Of a DNA stretch of 64,000 nt, positions 22,027 through 34,017 are shown piece after piece (the first letter of the stretch is position 1; every line of letters begins with the position of its first letter). Below the pieces are notes generated by a model. It was not told the origin of the DNA, did not search any database, and saw nothing but the letters and a program-made list of their open reading frames with translations. The DNA comes from Ganoderma boninense. Taxonomy: Eukaryota; Basidiomycota; Agaricomycetes; Polyporales; Polyporaceae. Where the stretch lies: the NCBI GenBank assembly GCA_002900995.3, contig CM035308.1:3746089-3810088 (forward strand), read 5' to 3'. Made by a program: the position numbers and the translations under genes.

Positions 22027-22739
22027 CCGGTCGAGACGTCCAGTCGACGTTCAGATCCTTGGAGACGAGAGCGCGAAGCACCTGGAGCTGAGCCAGGGGT
22101 GACTCGCGATGGTCTCGGGATGGAGATAACTAGAGCCCTCATGGCGAGCAGCGCGAGAAGAAATATTAGAGTTGCATCATCGCATCACGCCATATCATTT
22201 CGCAACGCAAGGGCGCATTGTTGTCGCAGGAGCGCGACAGGCTATAGCCTCGTATCAAGACCATCCGCATTCACCTGGGAGAAGTTTGGTACGAACCTAC
22301 GCGCTCCTACGCGACAGGCTGACGTACTCGATCCGCCAATAAGGGAAATGTTGTGGTGCAGTTGGGTAATCCACGCTGGTCTTCATACAGCAAAGCAATC
22401 ACGCTTGATCCTATCCAGATCCTGTCAACCTCGTTCAACCCAAAACGATCAGAGCGATAAGATGGGGCACGTACTGGGCGCCGCGAGCACGCGCCAGTCT
22501 TCCACCGATTCGAAGTGCGGTGAAGGTCTTCACAACTAAGTAAATCAACACATCTCGGATTGCAACCTAGGGAGAAGAATTAGAACAAGAAAGTTGACGA
22601 TGCAACACAACAGATAGGGACCAACCTATACTGGTTGCCGAGCACATGAAAGGATTGAATGAACAAGAGCACCTAACCTTTCCCCTCTAATATCATCGCC
22701 CTTCGATTCGCGAGGTCGTTGACACTAGGGTACGTCTTG

Positions 22740-23030
22740 GACATCTCTATGTGAAGTCTCTGATCCGAAAGCTAATGCAAACGCCGCATGAGTGGACCGA
22801 CCACCACATGGACATACGATCGAGGGAGGTCGCACCTTCAACGCACCTTGACAGATACTCTCCGCTGCGAAGCTTTGTGCGTGGGGGTTTCCAAGGACAC
22901 GGAGGACGACGTCGCTCGCAGCCAATGCACAACTAGCAAGCGTGAGGTCCTCAAGCATACCGCCATCCACCGGATGTCCGTCCTCGGAGTTGTTCCATCT
23001 TCAGAGCCTACCTCGTCCAGGTGTTGGTTC
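22740..23030 (-). pseudogene. Glo3-type ArfGAP 3' fragment (duplicate)
   Basis: The minus-strand frame reads LRVLGNPHAQSFAAESICQG, parallel to [19 protein letters not shown] of the intact Glo3 gene. The intron after GALK is also retained, followed by LSD and a degenerate last exon. No zinc finger or earlier exons are present, so this is only the final part of the gene carried in duplication arm B. Many amino-acid changes and the missing start mark it as non-functional. Confidence 0.75.
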
Positions 23031-23787
23031 TGGCTGTGAGTAGAGGCGATCGACTGTGCGATTGGAGGAGTCTGCGCCTCCCCCATCGCATGCGGGTCGA
23101 CTCAGTCGCGCCAAAATGCAAATCCAACGATATCGCCTTCACATATTCTTCCCACATATTGTACCATCCAGCGACCGAAATACCAGCGAAAAGGCAGTGT
23201 GGATGTGTGCGTATGGAGTAGGAGAAAGGTGAATCTTCGAGGCCACGCCCGCTCATCGCGCCGCATGGGCTGGGTTTCGTGCCTGCCTGTCGCGTATGGC
23301 ACAACTCGTTGCGTTGCGTACGAGCCATGGTAGGTAACTGCTTATGCTGGAATAACAATGGTGCGTACCTTCTCCCACATCAAATCCTGCATCGAAGGCT
23401 CGCATACATGAGGGTCCGTGCAACGCAGCAGCCCTGCTTGTCGACCGTACTCCACACACGATACAGCTTCGGGTGGTTTGACCTTGAACGTTGAATGTTC
23501 GGATCGTGCGTGAACTTGACGCTTGATACAGGTCGTTTAGATGACGCTATGTCGAACATAAAGGAAATAACGCGGGTGAGATGTGTACATTGGTTAGGGC
23601 TGTGGGGAACGAGGACGGCGGTGGGCTGCAGGTCGTCGAGCGCTCTGGGCAGGGTGATTGGCGATGGCAGCTCCACGTGGCCAGCGACTTTGACCGAATC
23701 AGCAGCGTCCTCCTCTGGTCCTGCCGCCAACGTCCCCATCTTCCACTCCGTTCTCCACCTCCATCCCTCCCAAAATTTTCAGCAATC
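23031..23787. other. Promoter side of the intact Glo3 gene
   Basis: Lies between the Glo3 fragment (-) and the Glo3 gene (+). Frames here are short and unsupported and no TATA box is evident, as is common for housekeeping genes. Confidence 0.45.
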
Positions 23788-25826
23788 ATGTCGGACCCAA
23801 CGAAAGCCGAGTCGGAGCAGGTCTTCAAGGTGCTCAAGGCACAAAAGGGGAACAAGGTGCGTCCGATGACGTCTGATGACACCGACGGGGGACTACAGCA
23901 GTTGCGGTTAGATGTGCTTCGATTGTCAGGCTCGCAATCCGACATGGTCGAGCGTAACATTCGGCGTGTACATCTGCCTAGACTGCTCAAGTGTACACCG
24001 CAACATGGGAGTACATATAAGCTTCGTCAGGTGAGTCGCATTTTTGGTCGAAGGTCGTGCCGATTGCTCGGAGGTGGACTCGATGGCCAGACTATGTAGG
24101 GCGGTCCATCGGGATTCATGTAGGAAGCTCCGCTCTGGGTATTTAAGTCGGCGAAGGGGGTGAAGCATCGGTTCTGTATTCGCACTGAAATGAGTATCTG
24201 TATGCGAGCAACATGGGCGAGCACGACTGCAACCGAGGCAAGGTTTCTACGCGCATCTGAGGTTGCGGTCCGCAGTCCTCCAGGAACACATTTCTCGAAT
24301 GAGGGTGTCCAGTGTGTCGCTATTAGAACTTGCCGTTTGTCATACCTCCTCCCTGATGCCTACGCATGTTCCTGATGTCCGTGACAATATACTAATATAC
24401 TAATTGTGTGTTAAGGTCCACAAACTTGGACAGCTGGCAGTTGAACCAACTCCGCACAATGAAGGTTGGCGGCAATGCATCCGCAACGGACTTTTTCAAC
24501 AAACATGGCGGCTCCGCACTCCTCAACGACTCGGACACCAAGAAGAAGTACTCGAGCCGGGTTGCGGAACTATACAAGGAGGAGCTTGCGCGTCGTGTAA
24601 AGGAAGATGCTACCAAGTGAGTGCTCCGTCTTTCTTTACTAGAGATGTTGTGCGAGCGTTGTCCCAGATACCCCGAGAAGGTTGTCGTAGAGGGTGCGGA
24701 GTCCGTTGCCACTCCCGCCGCGGAGGGCGGCGAAGACGACTTCTTCTCGTCGTGGGACAAGCCAGCCGTCAAGTCGTCCCCTGCAGCGTCGTCGAAGCCC
24801 GCGTCTCCTCCCGTGATAGGCAAGGCCGCCAGCCTCGGCAACGCCCCGCGGACAGTGAGCTCCGCATCCCTCCGTTCCACCTCCACGTCCTCCCTTGCGT
24901 CCTTCGAGACCAGCCTCGAAAGCTCGGCGCGTCACGTTTGAACTCCTCTGCGTCCTCCATCACCAGCTCTGCGTCGCCCGCACCCAAAAAGTCGAAGCTC
25001 GGAGGGCTCGGCGCGAAGAAGGCCGCAGCCCCTGTCAACTTCGAGGAGGCGGAACGGAAGGCCGCAGAGGAGGCTGAGCGCATACGTCAGTTGGGCTACG
25101 ACCGTGAACGGGAGAAGGCAGAGGAGGAGGAGCGCGTACGCGTCGCCGCTGAGCAGGCTGCGGCGAACAAGGCGAAGGCATCTTCAGCGACCCCCAAATC
25201 CACTCCGGCCCCCTCATCCACCGTCGCCACGCCCAAGGGTAACGCGCAAGACATGGAGCGGCTGGGGATGGGCTTCAAGCGCCTCGGGTTCGGAGCGGTT
25301 CCGGCAGCGGCTGCGTCTACAAGGTGCGTCCATCGCGTAAATCTTGCAGAGAGTTACGCCGAACGTTTCTGCCTCCGCAAACAGCTCGACGGCATCAGAA
25401 GACGCGCCGACCTTTGCCCGCGAGAAGTTCGGCAACCAGAAGGCGATCTCGTCGGACATGTACTTCGGGCGCAACTCGTACGACCCGCAGGCGATCGCGG
25501 AGGCGCAGACCCGTCTCCAATCGTTCCAGGGTGCGCAGTCGATCTCCTCTAACCAGTACTTCGGCCGGGAAGATGAGGAGGATGCTGGTGTTGGGCACCC
25601 GGTGGATGCTGGCGTGCTGGGAGACGGCACGCTTGCGGGCTTCGAGCTGGCTGCGAGAGACGCCGTCTCCCGTGTGCTCGCGAATCCCGATGTGCAGAAT
25701 GCGGCGGAGAGCATCCGTCAGGGTGCTCTCAAGGTACGCTCTCCTTCCATCGTCCATGGTGTTTCGATCTGTTGACGCGACATTGCATAGCTGTCGGACT
25801 ACCTCGCACAGATGTCCGAGCGGTAG
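23788..25826 (+). CDS. glo3: Glo3-type ArfGAP (ARFGAP2/3 homolog)
   Basis: Six exons: 23788-23856, 23912-24030, 24416-24616, 24668-25323, 25352-25733, 25791-25826; 487 residues after one frame repair. The N-terminal ArfGAP zinc finger is C25-x2-C28-x16-C45-x2-C48 followed by the catalytic arginine R53 ([15 protein letters not shown]), then STNLDSWQ. The middle is Ser/Ala-rich and basic with a charged helical stretch ([11 protein letters not shown]). The C-terminus carries the Glo3-type repeats SSDMYFG and SSNQYFG. Family role: stimulates GTP hydrolysis by Arf1 on COPI vesicles for Golgi-to-ER transport. Exon 4 is one base short at the CC of 24914-24915; adding it restores the frame and the next intron phase, so a base-call error is likely. 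Intron 2 is 385 bases, unusually long for this window. Confidence 0.9.
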
Positions 25827-26635
25827 TGTGTTGCTCGGGCGATCTTGGTGCACATTACGGCGATCACTTCGGGCCGACTAGAGGGGAAAGGTTGGACGCT
25901 GTTTTTCGAACATAATCTTTCCATGCACTTGACCACGGGGATCGCTTCAACCGTACATTTTCGTCTTGTATCCCCGACTTTCTGGTTATTTATTATCGTT
26001 ACGTTGGATCTGTATGGCGTGAATGTGCTCACCGCGTCTTACATTCCAGTCAAGACTAGTCCATGATCGCAGACGCTGGTGTGTCCTCTTGTGGAATATC
26101 TCCGCTCTGCTCGCGCTGACCGCGGTTGGCAGGACTGCATTTGTCACGACATATCCTTCGTCGCGGATCGAGCTCGGGGCATCATCGGGTGCGCGATCCG
26201 TCGCGCATTCATGAGCCTCGCCGCCAACAGCGGCCGAGCATCGTCGGGATCACGATCGACGCCGTTAACGCCTAGCACCGCGATGCGTTTCGAGCCTCGA
26301 GATCACATGGCGTGATACGATGATGCGACTCTGTGTGCTTCTTTCTCGCGTTGAAGGCCATGGCGCATATTCTGCGGTGCATCTGTGTACTCTCTGTGGG
26401 GCTTGACGGACTATTACACGGTGGTCCTCGCTGATGAGCCGCGTACCTTTTTCCGACGTCTATCCCTGGGGCAATTTGGATTGCTCCGTGCTCTGCTCTT
26501 CGAGACTCTGAGCATGATTCTAGCGTCGATTGAAGGTCCCGGTGAGGTATAAAGCAGGAGAGACGTAGCTCTGGATCATCCGCCCGAGGAGGTCACTACC
26601 GTCCAGTCACCCACCGCATCCCTCAAGCTTCCAAA
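25827..26635. other. Spacer between glo3 and GH12 copy 3
   Basis: No supported gene. It holds the 3' flank of glo3 and the GH12-3 promoter, and has a diverged counterpart of similar length in arm B. Confidence 0.6.
26548..26553 (+). promoter_or_regulatory. TATA box of GH12 copy 3
   Basis: TATAAA in GAGGTATAAAGCAG, 88 bases before the ATG at 26636, in the same position as in GH12 copies 1 and 2. Confidence 0.65.
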
Positions 26636-27571
26636 ATGCGCTTCTCCGCCCTGGCTACGTTTGTCGGCGTCGCCGCCTCGGCTACCGCCCAGACTCTCAC
26701 CGGCCAGTTTGACTGCATGCCGGCTGGCCAGTTCACGCTCTGCCAGAACCTCTGGGGCAAATGTGGGTAACACCTTGTACCATATCTATGCCTTCTACAT
26801 ATACTGTTTACTGACAATGCGTGCACCCCCAGCTGCCGGTGTCGGGGACCAGAACTCGACGCTTCTCAGCGCTAGCGGCAGCACCATCTCATGGCGCACG
26901 CAGTGGCAGTGGCAGAACAACCAGAACAACGTCAAGAGCTACGCCAACGTCCTGAGCAACACCGCCCAGGGCGTGCAGCTCTCCTCACTCAAGTCCGCGC
27001 CGACGGCCTGGTCATGGGTGTACGAGAGCGAGTCCTCCGGCATCCGTGCCGACGTGTCGTAAGTAGTCATCTTCCCCCTGTCCTTTGGCCCATCGTCGCG
27101 CTGACGAGTATGTCGCGTGGGGCAGGTACGACATCTGGACGGGCGTCGCGCAGTCGGGCAGCCCCGCGACGTCGGCGTCCTCGTACGAGATTATGATCTG
27201 GCTCTCTGGCCAGGGCGGCATCCAGCCCGTCGGCTCGCAGGTCCAGTCGGGGATCAGCCTCGCAGGCCACAACTGGACGCTGTGGAGGGGCCCGAACGCG
27301 AACTGGCAGGTGCTGTCGTTCGTGAGCCAGGATGGGGACATCACGAACTTCAGCGCGGACCTGAAGGAGTTCTTCGACTACCTCGTCGCGAACCAGGGCG
27401 TGTCGCCGTCCCAGGTGAGCTGTCGTGCGTTGCTTCGTCGGTTGATTGGAGGAGATGCTAACGAGGGCGACGTTGTGGTAGTTCGTGCAGGCGATCCAGA
27501 CGGGGACGGAGCCGTTCACGGGGAGCGCGAGCTTGCTTACGCAGAGCTACAGCGTGGCGCTGAACCAGTGA
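26636..27571 (+). CDS. GH12 endoglucanase, copy 3 (intact)
   Basis: Exons 26636-26762, 26833-27058, 27126-27414 and 27482-27571 join in frame to 243 residues. An N-terminal hydrophobic segment ending at ATAQ is a probable secretion signal. E139 in SSYEIMIWL fits the GH12 nucleophile and E224 in GTEPFTG the acid/base. There is no linker or CBM1, so it is a single-domain enzyme of usual GH12 size acting on beta-1,4-glucan or xyloglucan outside the cell. It is the closest relative of the broken copy 2. It is probably induced on plant material, but no regulator site is claimed. Confidence 0.94.
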
Positions 27572-28930
27572 ACGAAGATGATGGCGATGTAGAAGGTCCA
27601 GGGCGCTTTGGATGTATGCATATCTTTGTTTCAAAGCAGGCTCGCTGCGAAGTATCTGGAGTGGGGTATGCCACTCACACTGTTATTTTCTGTAGAACCT
27701 CCTTGAGAGCTTGGCCAATGGTTGACGCAGGATATGAGCACTCGAATGCTGCCCCAGATCGTCAGGTTTCGTCGAGAGCAGCAGTTCCCGCGAACTTGTA
27801 TACTAGGTCCTTTCCTCAACCAGTGCCCGCGCCAACTTGTACTCCCCCTGTCTCGACTAAGTATACAGCACTCTCGCACTCCTTCGTCTCGAGTCATCGA
27901 CCACTGCTCCGACAGCGTCGCTACTCCCTACAGCTTCACGCTCCCTTGTCGGGACCTCATTTCTCGCGGCACCATCGTCCTCCGTGGACGGCTCTCGTCC
28001 AAGAACAGGACATAGATTTTTTCCTGCTATGACAACGCATGCGATTTCGTAGGTCGCCTCCGCACTCCACTTCGTATCGTTCCAGGGCTGTCGCCTCGTC
28101 CGACCGAAAGCGGCGGACGTGTGTGAGGTGGAGGTTCGGGTTCTGGTACGCGGAATGCTCGGGTGACTACTGGCAGGTCGCGTTGGTCGCCAGTTCGGTG
28201 CGGACCCATCCGGGCTCGACTATAACCTACAGCATACCAGAGACAAGATGCGATGAGCATGAGCTTGCAGTGAGGGGACCACGAGACACCGAAGATCGAG
28301 AAAAGGCGATGATACGTCTTGATGAGCAAGCACCTTGGTGGAATAATCGCAGAATGAGACAGCAAGAAATGGAATGTCATACTGCACCGTCCCATGCGAA
28401 TGAGAGGGGTCCGGGTTTATATGAAGAGAGGAAAACATCTGTTCAAGCAAGGGTGTATCGCACCTTGACAGTTGCCAGTCTGAGCGCTTGCAGCCAACCC
28501 GGCTTCTCTTTGCAATACTTCTTGAGTGTGGTAAGGAAAGCTATCAGGTATCCGACCATTTAGAGAATAACGAGGAACACCACTGCCCAGCTTACTCGCA
28601 GTGTAATGCATACGACTTGGCTGTATCTTTACAATTTCTAAAAACACCATGCCCAATTAACTGTCCTACAAAGAATCTTAGAGGCTTGGAGGGTAAGATG
28701 CAGTGTGGGTGAGGGAAGAAGGCAACGATGGCCAGAGTCGGGGCGGAGACCGCCGGAGCGGGGCGCTCAGCAGACCTGAGAGCTCTCCACCTCCTCTCAT
28801 CATCTGAATCGTACCTCTCTCGTCCCACATTCCACATCACCCACGCCCACGTACGTGGTCCGTCTCGCAATATGCTGAAGTGGCCGGCATGAGGCCATCA
28901 ACATCAACATTCAGTCCGTCGTTCGAGACC
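27572..28930. other. No supported gene
   Basis: GH12-3 3' flank and about 1.3 kb without a clear gene. A minus-strand TATA-like site (CATATAAACC near 28415) precedes a 122-codon frame at 28395-28027 that is hydrophobic then Arg/Pro-rich; I cannot support it as coding. Confidence 0.45.
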
Positions 28931-28959
28931 AGCCCGGATTTGCAGGCCCATAAGACGCT

Positions 28960-30028
28960 GGAGGACGACGACCAGCTGCTAGTTGCACTATGACTTCCCT
29001 CTGCGGAGTTACATCTCCAAGCTCCAGGAAGACGTCGTCGCCGCCTTCGAGAAACTCGACCCGAATGCCTCTTCCTTCAAGCGCGACTCCTGGCTTCGCG
29101 CGCGCAAGGCGGCCGCGGGGTCCCGTGCACTTTCGTAGCACCAGCCCCATGGTTCAAGGTGGAGGTTGCGCATGACACAGTGCTCGAGAATGGAGGAACG
29201 AACATCTCTATCGTCCACGGTATGGCTCCCCCTCCCGCTATCAAGCAGATGCGAACGGACCATTCCACCATCCTCGACGTGCAAACGTCCGTCCCCTTCT
29301 TCGCTGTGGGGATCTCCCTCGTCATCCGCCCTCGCAACCCGCCCTCGCAGACCGTCCACGCCAACTACCGCTGCTTCGAGATCACGGAGCAGCCGTCGGA
29401 GGAGGAGCAGGCACAGGGGGAGCCCGGGAAACTGATCGCGTGGTGGTTCGGGGGCGGGTCGGACCTCACTCTCTCGTACCTGTACGAGGAGGACGCGGTG
29501 CACTTCCACCAGACGATCAAGGTCGTACCGTACGAGCTGCATGGCGCGGACGTGCACTCCGCGTTCATGAAGTAGTGCGACAAGTATTCCTGCATCACCC
29601 ATCGTGGAGAGCTGCGCAGGATCGGCGGAATCTTCTTCGACGACCTCTCCAGCGAGCCATAAAAGCGATTTGGGAAGGACGCGGTGGGATCGAAAACTGC
29701 GCACGAGATCTTCGCGTTCGTCAAGGCGGCGGGATACTCGTTCGTGCCGTCGTACATCCCGATCTTCGAGCGCCGCTGCAAGACCCCGAGCACGGAGCAC
29801 GAGAGGCGGTGGCAGCTCATCCAACGTGGCCGATACGTCGATTTTAACCTCGTATACGATCGCGGGACGATGTTCAGGCTGATGGCCCCCGGTGCGCGGA
29901 TCGGGAGTATCCTGATAAGTTTGCCCGAGACCGCACGCTGGGAGTACATGAGCGGGCTGGGGACGGACCTGGAGAGCAGGGAGGGGAAGTTGATCGAGGG
30001 GCTGAGAAGCCTGCGGGAGTGGACGTAG
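28960..30028 (+). pseudogene. hem13: Coproporphyrinogen III oxidase (HEM13/CPOX) pseudogene
   Basis: The frame spells family landmarks in order: GGTNISIVHGMAPPPAIKQM, FGGGSDLTLSYLYEEDAVHFH, HRGELRRIGGIFFDDLSSEP, FVPSYIPIFERRC, RGRYVDFNLVYDRGTMFRL and SLPETARWEYM. The enzyme carries out oxidative decarboxylation of coproporphyrinogen III in heme synthesis. It is broken at least three ways. A CG-dinucleotide run (29097-29105) is two bases too long. TAG at 29573-29575 replaces the Trp expected in a KKWCDKY context. TAA stands at 29660-29662 just after GIFFDDLSSEP. The N-terminal part also has a stop and no credible start. Usually conserved residues near the breaks are altered too (YSCITHRGEL). 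As heme synthesis is essential, a working copy is expected elsewhere in the genome. Confidence 0.88.
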
Positions 30029-31033
30029 AAGTCGTTGGGTGAGTGCTGAATGCAGTCCTTGTGTTCACGTCTTGACTTCCACTCTCCCTTCTCTCGGTCT
30101 GCAAGACATGTGTACTTCTATGCGGCCCAGACTAAAGCGCTACGCTGACGGGCATTGGCGGTGTGTGCTCATCGTAATCGTGTTCGGCCTCTTGCGACCC
30201 GCCAACTTGTTCTTGTCATCACACGGGAATCGTCCTTCCCAGCGCTCCATACTATCTGCGAACCTTCTTACAGGCACCCGGCGAAGAGGACGGGACAGAT
30301 GGTGCCCAGATGGGCGGTAATGTCGCGAGTCCTGCCATGGAGTGGGCTCGGAGCTTCTATCAACAAGGCCTGAAGCCCATGATTTCCTCCTGTTCGAGAA
30401 CTGATTCTTCTGGATGCCAGGGGATGGCGCGGTGTCGATCTCGGGAGCGATGCTGTTCTATCTTCCTTGCCATGCGCTCTCGGTATGTGGATTCGCCCTC
30501 CATTGCAGCTATTATTGATCTGTTGTGATGCAAGAAGGAAAAGTGTAGGTATACATCTGCTCGTAGAGAAGCCTACCATGCTCACCATGATAGCGGCGAA
30601 CGCAGGCAGCCCCATCGCTGGAGGTGCGTGGCAGATGCGTCTACGCAGTACGTAGCGGTATCCATGCCAGCAGATGACAGACGTTTCTTACAGCTGCGTC
30701 CCTCGAGGAATATCCAGTCCTCCTCGCCTGCTTTCATCTAAAGGTGTACTACAATGTTACTCGATCGATGAGAGCGGGAAGGGGCGTCAACCCGGATTCG
30801 CCGTCAGACTGAGTTTCAGGAGTGTCGAGCTTGCGCTTCCTCCGACAGCCCTGTTCCTCAGGTGAGGTCTGTGCGCCGTGTATTTCCCGCTGCACTCTGG
30901 TGCTCGTAACCTCCCTCTCAAACATCACTTCGCTGCCAGTGCCCGTCTTGATGAAACACACTTCTAGAGATGCCCGGCCCTATTCCCATTTACAACGAGA
31001 AAGCTTAATCCAGCTTCAGAGATGCAGAGCACC
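30029..31033. other. No supported gene
   Basis: About 1 kb of short frames on both strands between the heme-enzyme pseudogene and the membrane-protein array. Nothing recognisable apart from the TATA box at its right end. Confidence 0.5.
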
Positions 31034-31040
31034 TATATAA
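31034..31040 (+). promoter_or_regulatory. TATA box of DUF6534 gene 1
   Basis: TATATAA 54-60 bases before the ATG at 31094. DUF6534 genes 2, 3 and 4 have a TATA-like site at almost the same distance, which helps set their starts. Confidence 0.55.
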
Positions 31041-31093
31041 CTTCGAACACTTCGAGGGACCGTGGTATTCATACCATCCCTCATATACATCTC

Positions 31094-33208
31094 ATGGCCG
31101 ACCAATCCGTAGTTGAACTTGACCTACCAGCTCCACTTCTTTCGGAACTCAAAGAGGTTTTTGGCTGCTTCTTGCTTGGCACAGGTGCTCTCAGCGATGT
31201 GCGTGCTACTTCATTTAATCTTAATCTTGTGTACGTGGAACTGAGCCAACTCATCTGATGATATAGCGTGTATGGCATTTCAGTTTTGCAAGCCTACGTG
31301 TATTTGAGGAATGGCGGACAAGACTCCAAGTACCTGCGATGCTTTGTGAGTCGTCCAGCTCCTATATAATAGTAGGATTCTTCTCATGTAAGCGGTGAAG
31401 GTTGTATTCATATTGTGCGTTCATCCGAAACCTCGGCTCGTACGAATGCTGACCATACCCAGTATGCTCGACACCCTCGCGATGGTCCTCAACTGCCAGG
31501 GCTTGTACGAATATGTTGTTATCGACTTCGGAGATCTCTTGTCACTTTTGAAACTCCCTTGGTGAGTTTTCGTATTCAATCTTTCTTTCTATCGCCTCTC
31601 TCTCAACCCGACTTTGCTCTAGGGCGACCGTAGTTAGTACTTCGATTTGATGAAACTGAACCGAGGCTTACCGCCCATTGTCTCAGCTCTTACATGCACT
31701 CATCGTAACTATCCGTCTGCCCACACGGTAGAACTGAGTACCCTTGACTGATCGGGGCCGTCTGACTGGTAGATCTTGACGGAAACGCTGACGCAGTGGT
31801 GCGTGTCCAAGTTCTGGCGTCGCGTTCCTCAAGTTCCTTACGGCCGTCCAGCTTTTTTGCATATCGTCTGTGGACTTGTTCGTTGTTCCTCTGACCTCAT
31901 ATCCCGAATACAGAAGTACGAATCTTACATATCGGAACAGTGAGCAAGCATAACATGCTCCTCGTGAGCAGTATCGTAAGTCGGCAACCCTTGCCTGCGC
32001 GCTCAACGAGTTCCTGAACATCAGAGATTATCAGGTCGTCCTCTCACTGGGCTCGTGTGGTGTGTAGATCGATACCATAAAATCAGTGGTGGCTATCTAA
32101 TATGCACCTTGCCTTAGCTCCAGGGATAGGTATGCCATGGCCGTGAGGCTCTGATGGGATACGAGCTGATAGTCCAGCCTACCAACAGTGTCCTTCGTCA
32201 TCATGTGCGCGCACCGGCTGCTCTGTCGCGCGCCGCAACTGACTAAATGACGCACCATTAGCTGCAAGTCTACAGAGGTCTTTGCCCTCCATACTCCTCA
32301 GCTGCGGACGCTCTGGGGATCGTCGAGCGGCCTGAACATGGTGTGCGACATCCTCATCGTAACCGGACTTTGCTACTACCTCCACTCGAAGAGAACTGGA
32401 TTTAAAGGGTCTGTCCTAGTCATTTGCAAGAGAGATGCGCGATCTGAATGATTCAAATCATCGTCCCTTCCAGGACAGACTCAATCATCGACCGGCTCAT
32501 CATATATGCCATAAACCGAGGCGTACTCACTGCGTGAGCTTCAAGAATATGTACGCGATCACGTCGCTGATTTCTTGCAGCATGTGTCAGGCCGCTTGGT
32601 TAATCACGGTGGGCTTATTCGGTCGTCGAGCACCTTCGATGCGGCGTTGTTGAGTTCAGGCGCCAGTGCTTTGCCCTTCCAGACCGCTTCCTCGATATCC
32701 CGTTCGGTCTCTTGGATCAACATTGTAAGCGCATGTAGCATGTTTGGGTGCTCGGGTGGCCGTGTCTCGCTCATGATTATCGACAGTGTACTGCAATACC
32801 TTGCTCGCGACGTAAGTAGTCGGCCCGCCATGTGATCTAGATTACTCTCGATTCCACTGACTTATCTCAATGGCGCACAGGCTCAATGCCCAGAGGTCGC
32901 TCGGGAGATCTGGCAACAACGTCGTGGAGTTGTTGGATGCGCAACAACTCGCTGGAATCAGGATCCCCGCGTTGTCCCGAGGTCACAGGAATTCGGGCCG
33001 CACCAGCCGCGATGCTGAAAGTGTGGAGCAGGGGCCATCTGAGACGGTCGGTCCCTTGTCCAATTTCATGCCCGCTCTAATTCAGAATTTCGTCCTACAG
33101 TCTGGTGACAGCGATTCGACCATTCAAGTGGTCATAGACATCGCCGCCGACAAGACAATGGTTCGTCCACTCTTGAATTTTCAACATGATGAGCCGAGCA
33201 TATTTTGA
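31094..33208 (+). CDS. DUF6534 multi-pass membrane protein, array copy 1
   Basis: A chain of many short exons, each matching the same exon in the other array members. In order: LKEVFGCFLLGTG; VYGISVLQAYVYLRNGGQDS; MLDTLAMVLNCQGLYEYVV; the LTETLTQ / FFAYRLW piece; then the diagnostic DUF6534 block MVCDILIVTGLCYYLHSKRTGF, TDSIIDRLIIYAINRGVLT, and LNAQRSLGRSGNNVVEL. Hydrophobic segments suggest about seven membrane passes with a hydrophilic C-terminus. DUF6534 proteins are common in Agaricomycetes and have no known function. I see no stop or frame break in the exons I could place, but exact borders of the small ones are approximate. The gene leads a same-strand array. Confidence 0.72.
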
Positions 33209-34017
33209 CGATCCAATCAATAGGAAGCAGCAGATGCACTGGCAGCTTGAACGGAGCATATGGCGTAAAGTGGTCCGTTTCCCTGCTCTTGAAGTCATCG
33301 TCTGCGGGATTGCTAGGACTGTTGTTCCGTACCGTCGGAGATCCAAGTTGGTGTCGGTCGAGGGACTTCAACTCATTTTGTCCACCCGTGTATTGTCTAA
33401 TCTCATCAATAGCTGTATTTATTGACAGACAACCAGGGAAGTGGGAAGTATAGGTACCGATTGGTGAATACTGTCACCGCCGCGTCATTTCCCGACGGCG
33501 TTGACACGTCTACGCCGAGGACGACGGACGTTCTATCAAGTGGATAGTTCCGTCTCTAGCTCTAGCTGCGCATAGTTACTCTCCTCCCGTAACCGGGGCC
33601 CTGACGGGCGTCCTGTTGCTGACTGAACAGAATGCTTCTCAGCATGTGTCAGGATAGCGCTACGACGCCGCCTCGCCACGATCGGTGCCGGTACCATTGT
33701 CTTCGTCTGCATACCATCCACATGGCAACACTCGAATCGTGTTTCTTCTCCGACGGTGTCTACGTGCTATTCGGGCCGCACACGCTTCCAAGGACATCGC
33801 ATGTGGTGGCCAAGTCTTCCAAGTCTTCTGGATCCCAGACTGCCCCCGGCGTCCTGTCGCCGCGACGCCATGTGAGTCTCGTGATGGCGTCAGGAGCGTC
33901 CTTGTTGTTGAAGTAGCTTCGAATTCCCTGCCATTACCCGAGATATATCCTTACCGAGACTATGGTGACATTGAGCTAACGTCCCTGGTCCTCCCTGCCC
34001 CCCGTGCTACGGCGACG
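33209..34017. other. No supported gene
   Basis: Short frames only, including a 94-codon plus-strand frame at 33632-33916 without splice or family support. Confidence 0.45.

Larger units (their letters stand above)
20986..23030 (-). repeat. Inverted segmental duplication, arm B (degenerate)
   Basis: Read on the minus strand this arm has, in order, a broken Glo3 3' fragment, about 0.8 kb of spacer with a TATA box, and GH12 copy 2. Arm A (25590-27571, plus strand) has the same order and nearly the same spacing. Coding parts are clearly alike while the spacers are strongly diverged, so the duplication is not recent. Confidence 0.75.
25590..27571 (+). repeat. Inverted segmental duplication, arm A (intact)
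   Basis: Contains the last two exons of the intact Glo3 gene followed by the spacer and GH12 copy 3. Arm B (20986-23030) is the inverted, decayed counterpart. The unduplicated remainder of Glo3 lies between the arms. Confidence 0.75.

Noticed and set aside
22725..22970. An independent small minus-strand gene
   Set aside because: Its sequence and intron position match the last exons of glo3, so it is a duplicated fragment.
27612..27640. ATATCTTTGTTTC shared by the GH12 3' flanks and the end of F-box-like copy B (45217)
   Set aside because: A 13-base match between 64-kb sequences is expected many times by chance. The GH12 pair shares it by duplication; in F-box-like B it is the counterpart of a different sequence in copy A.
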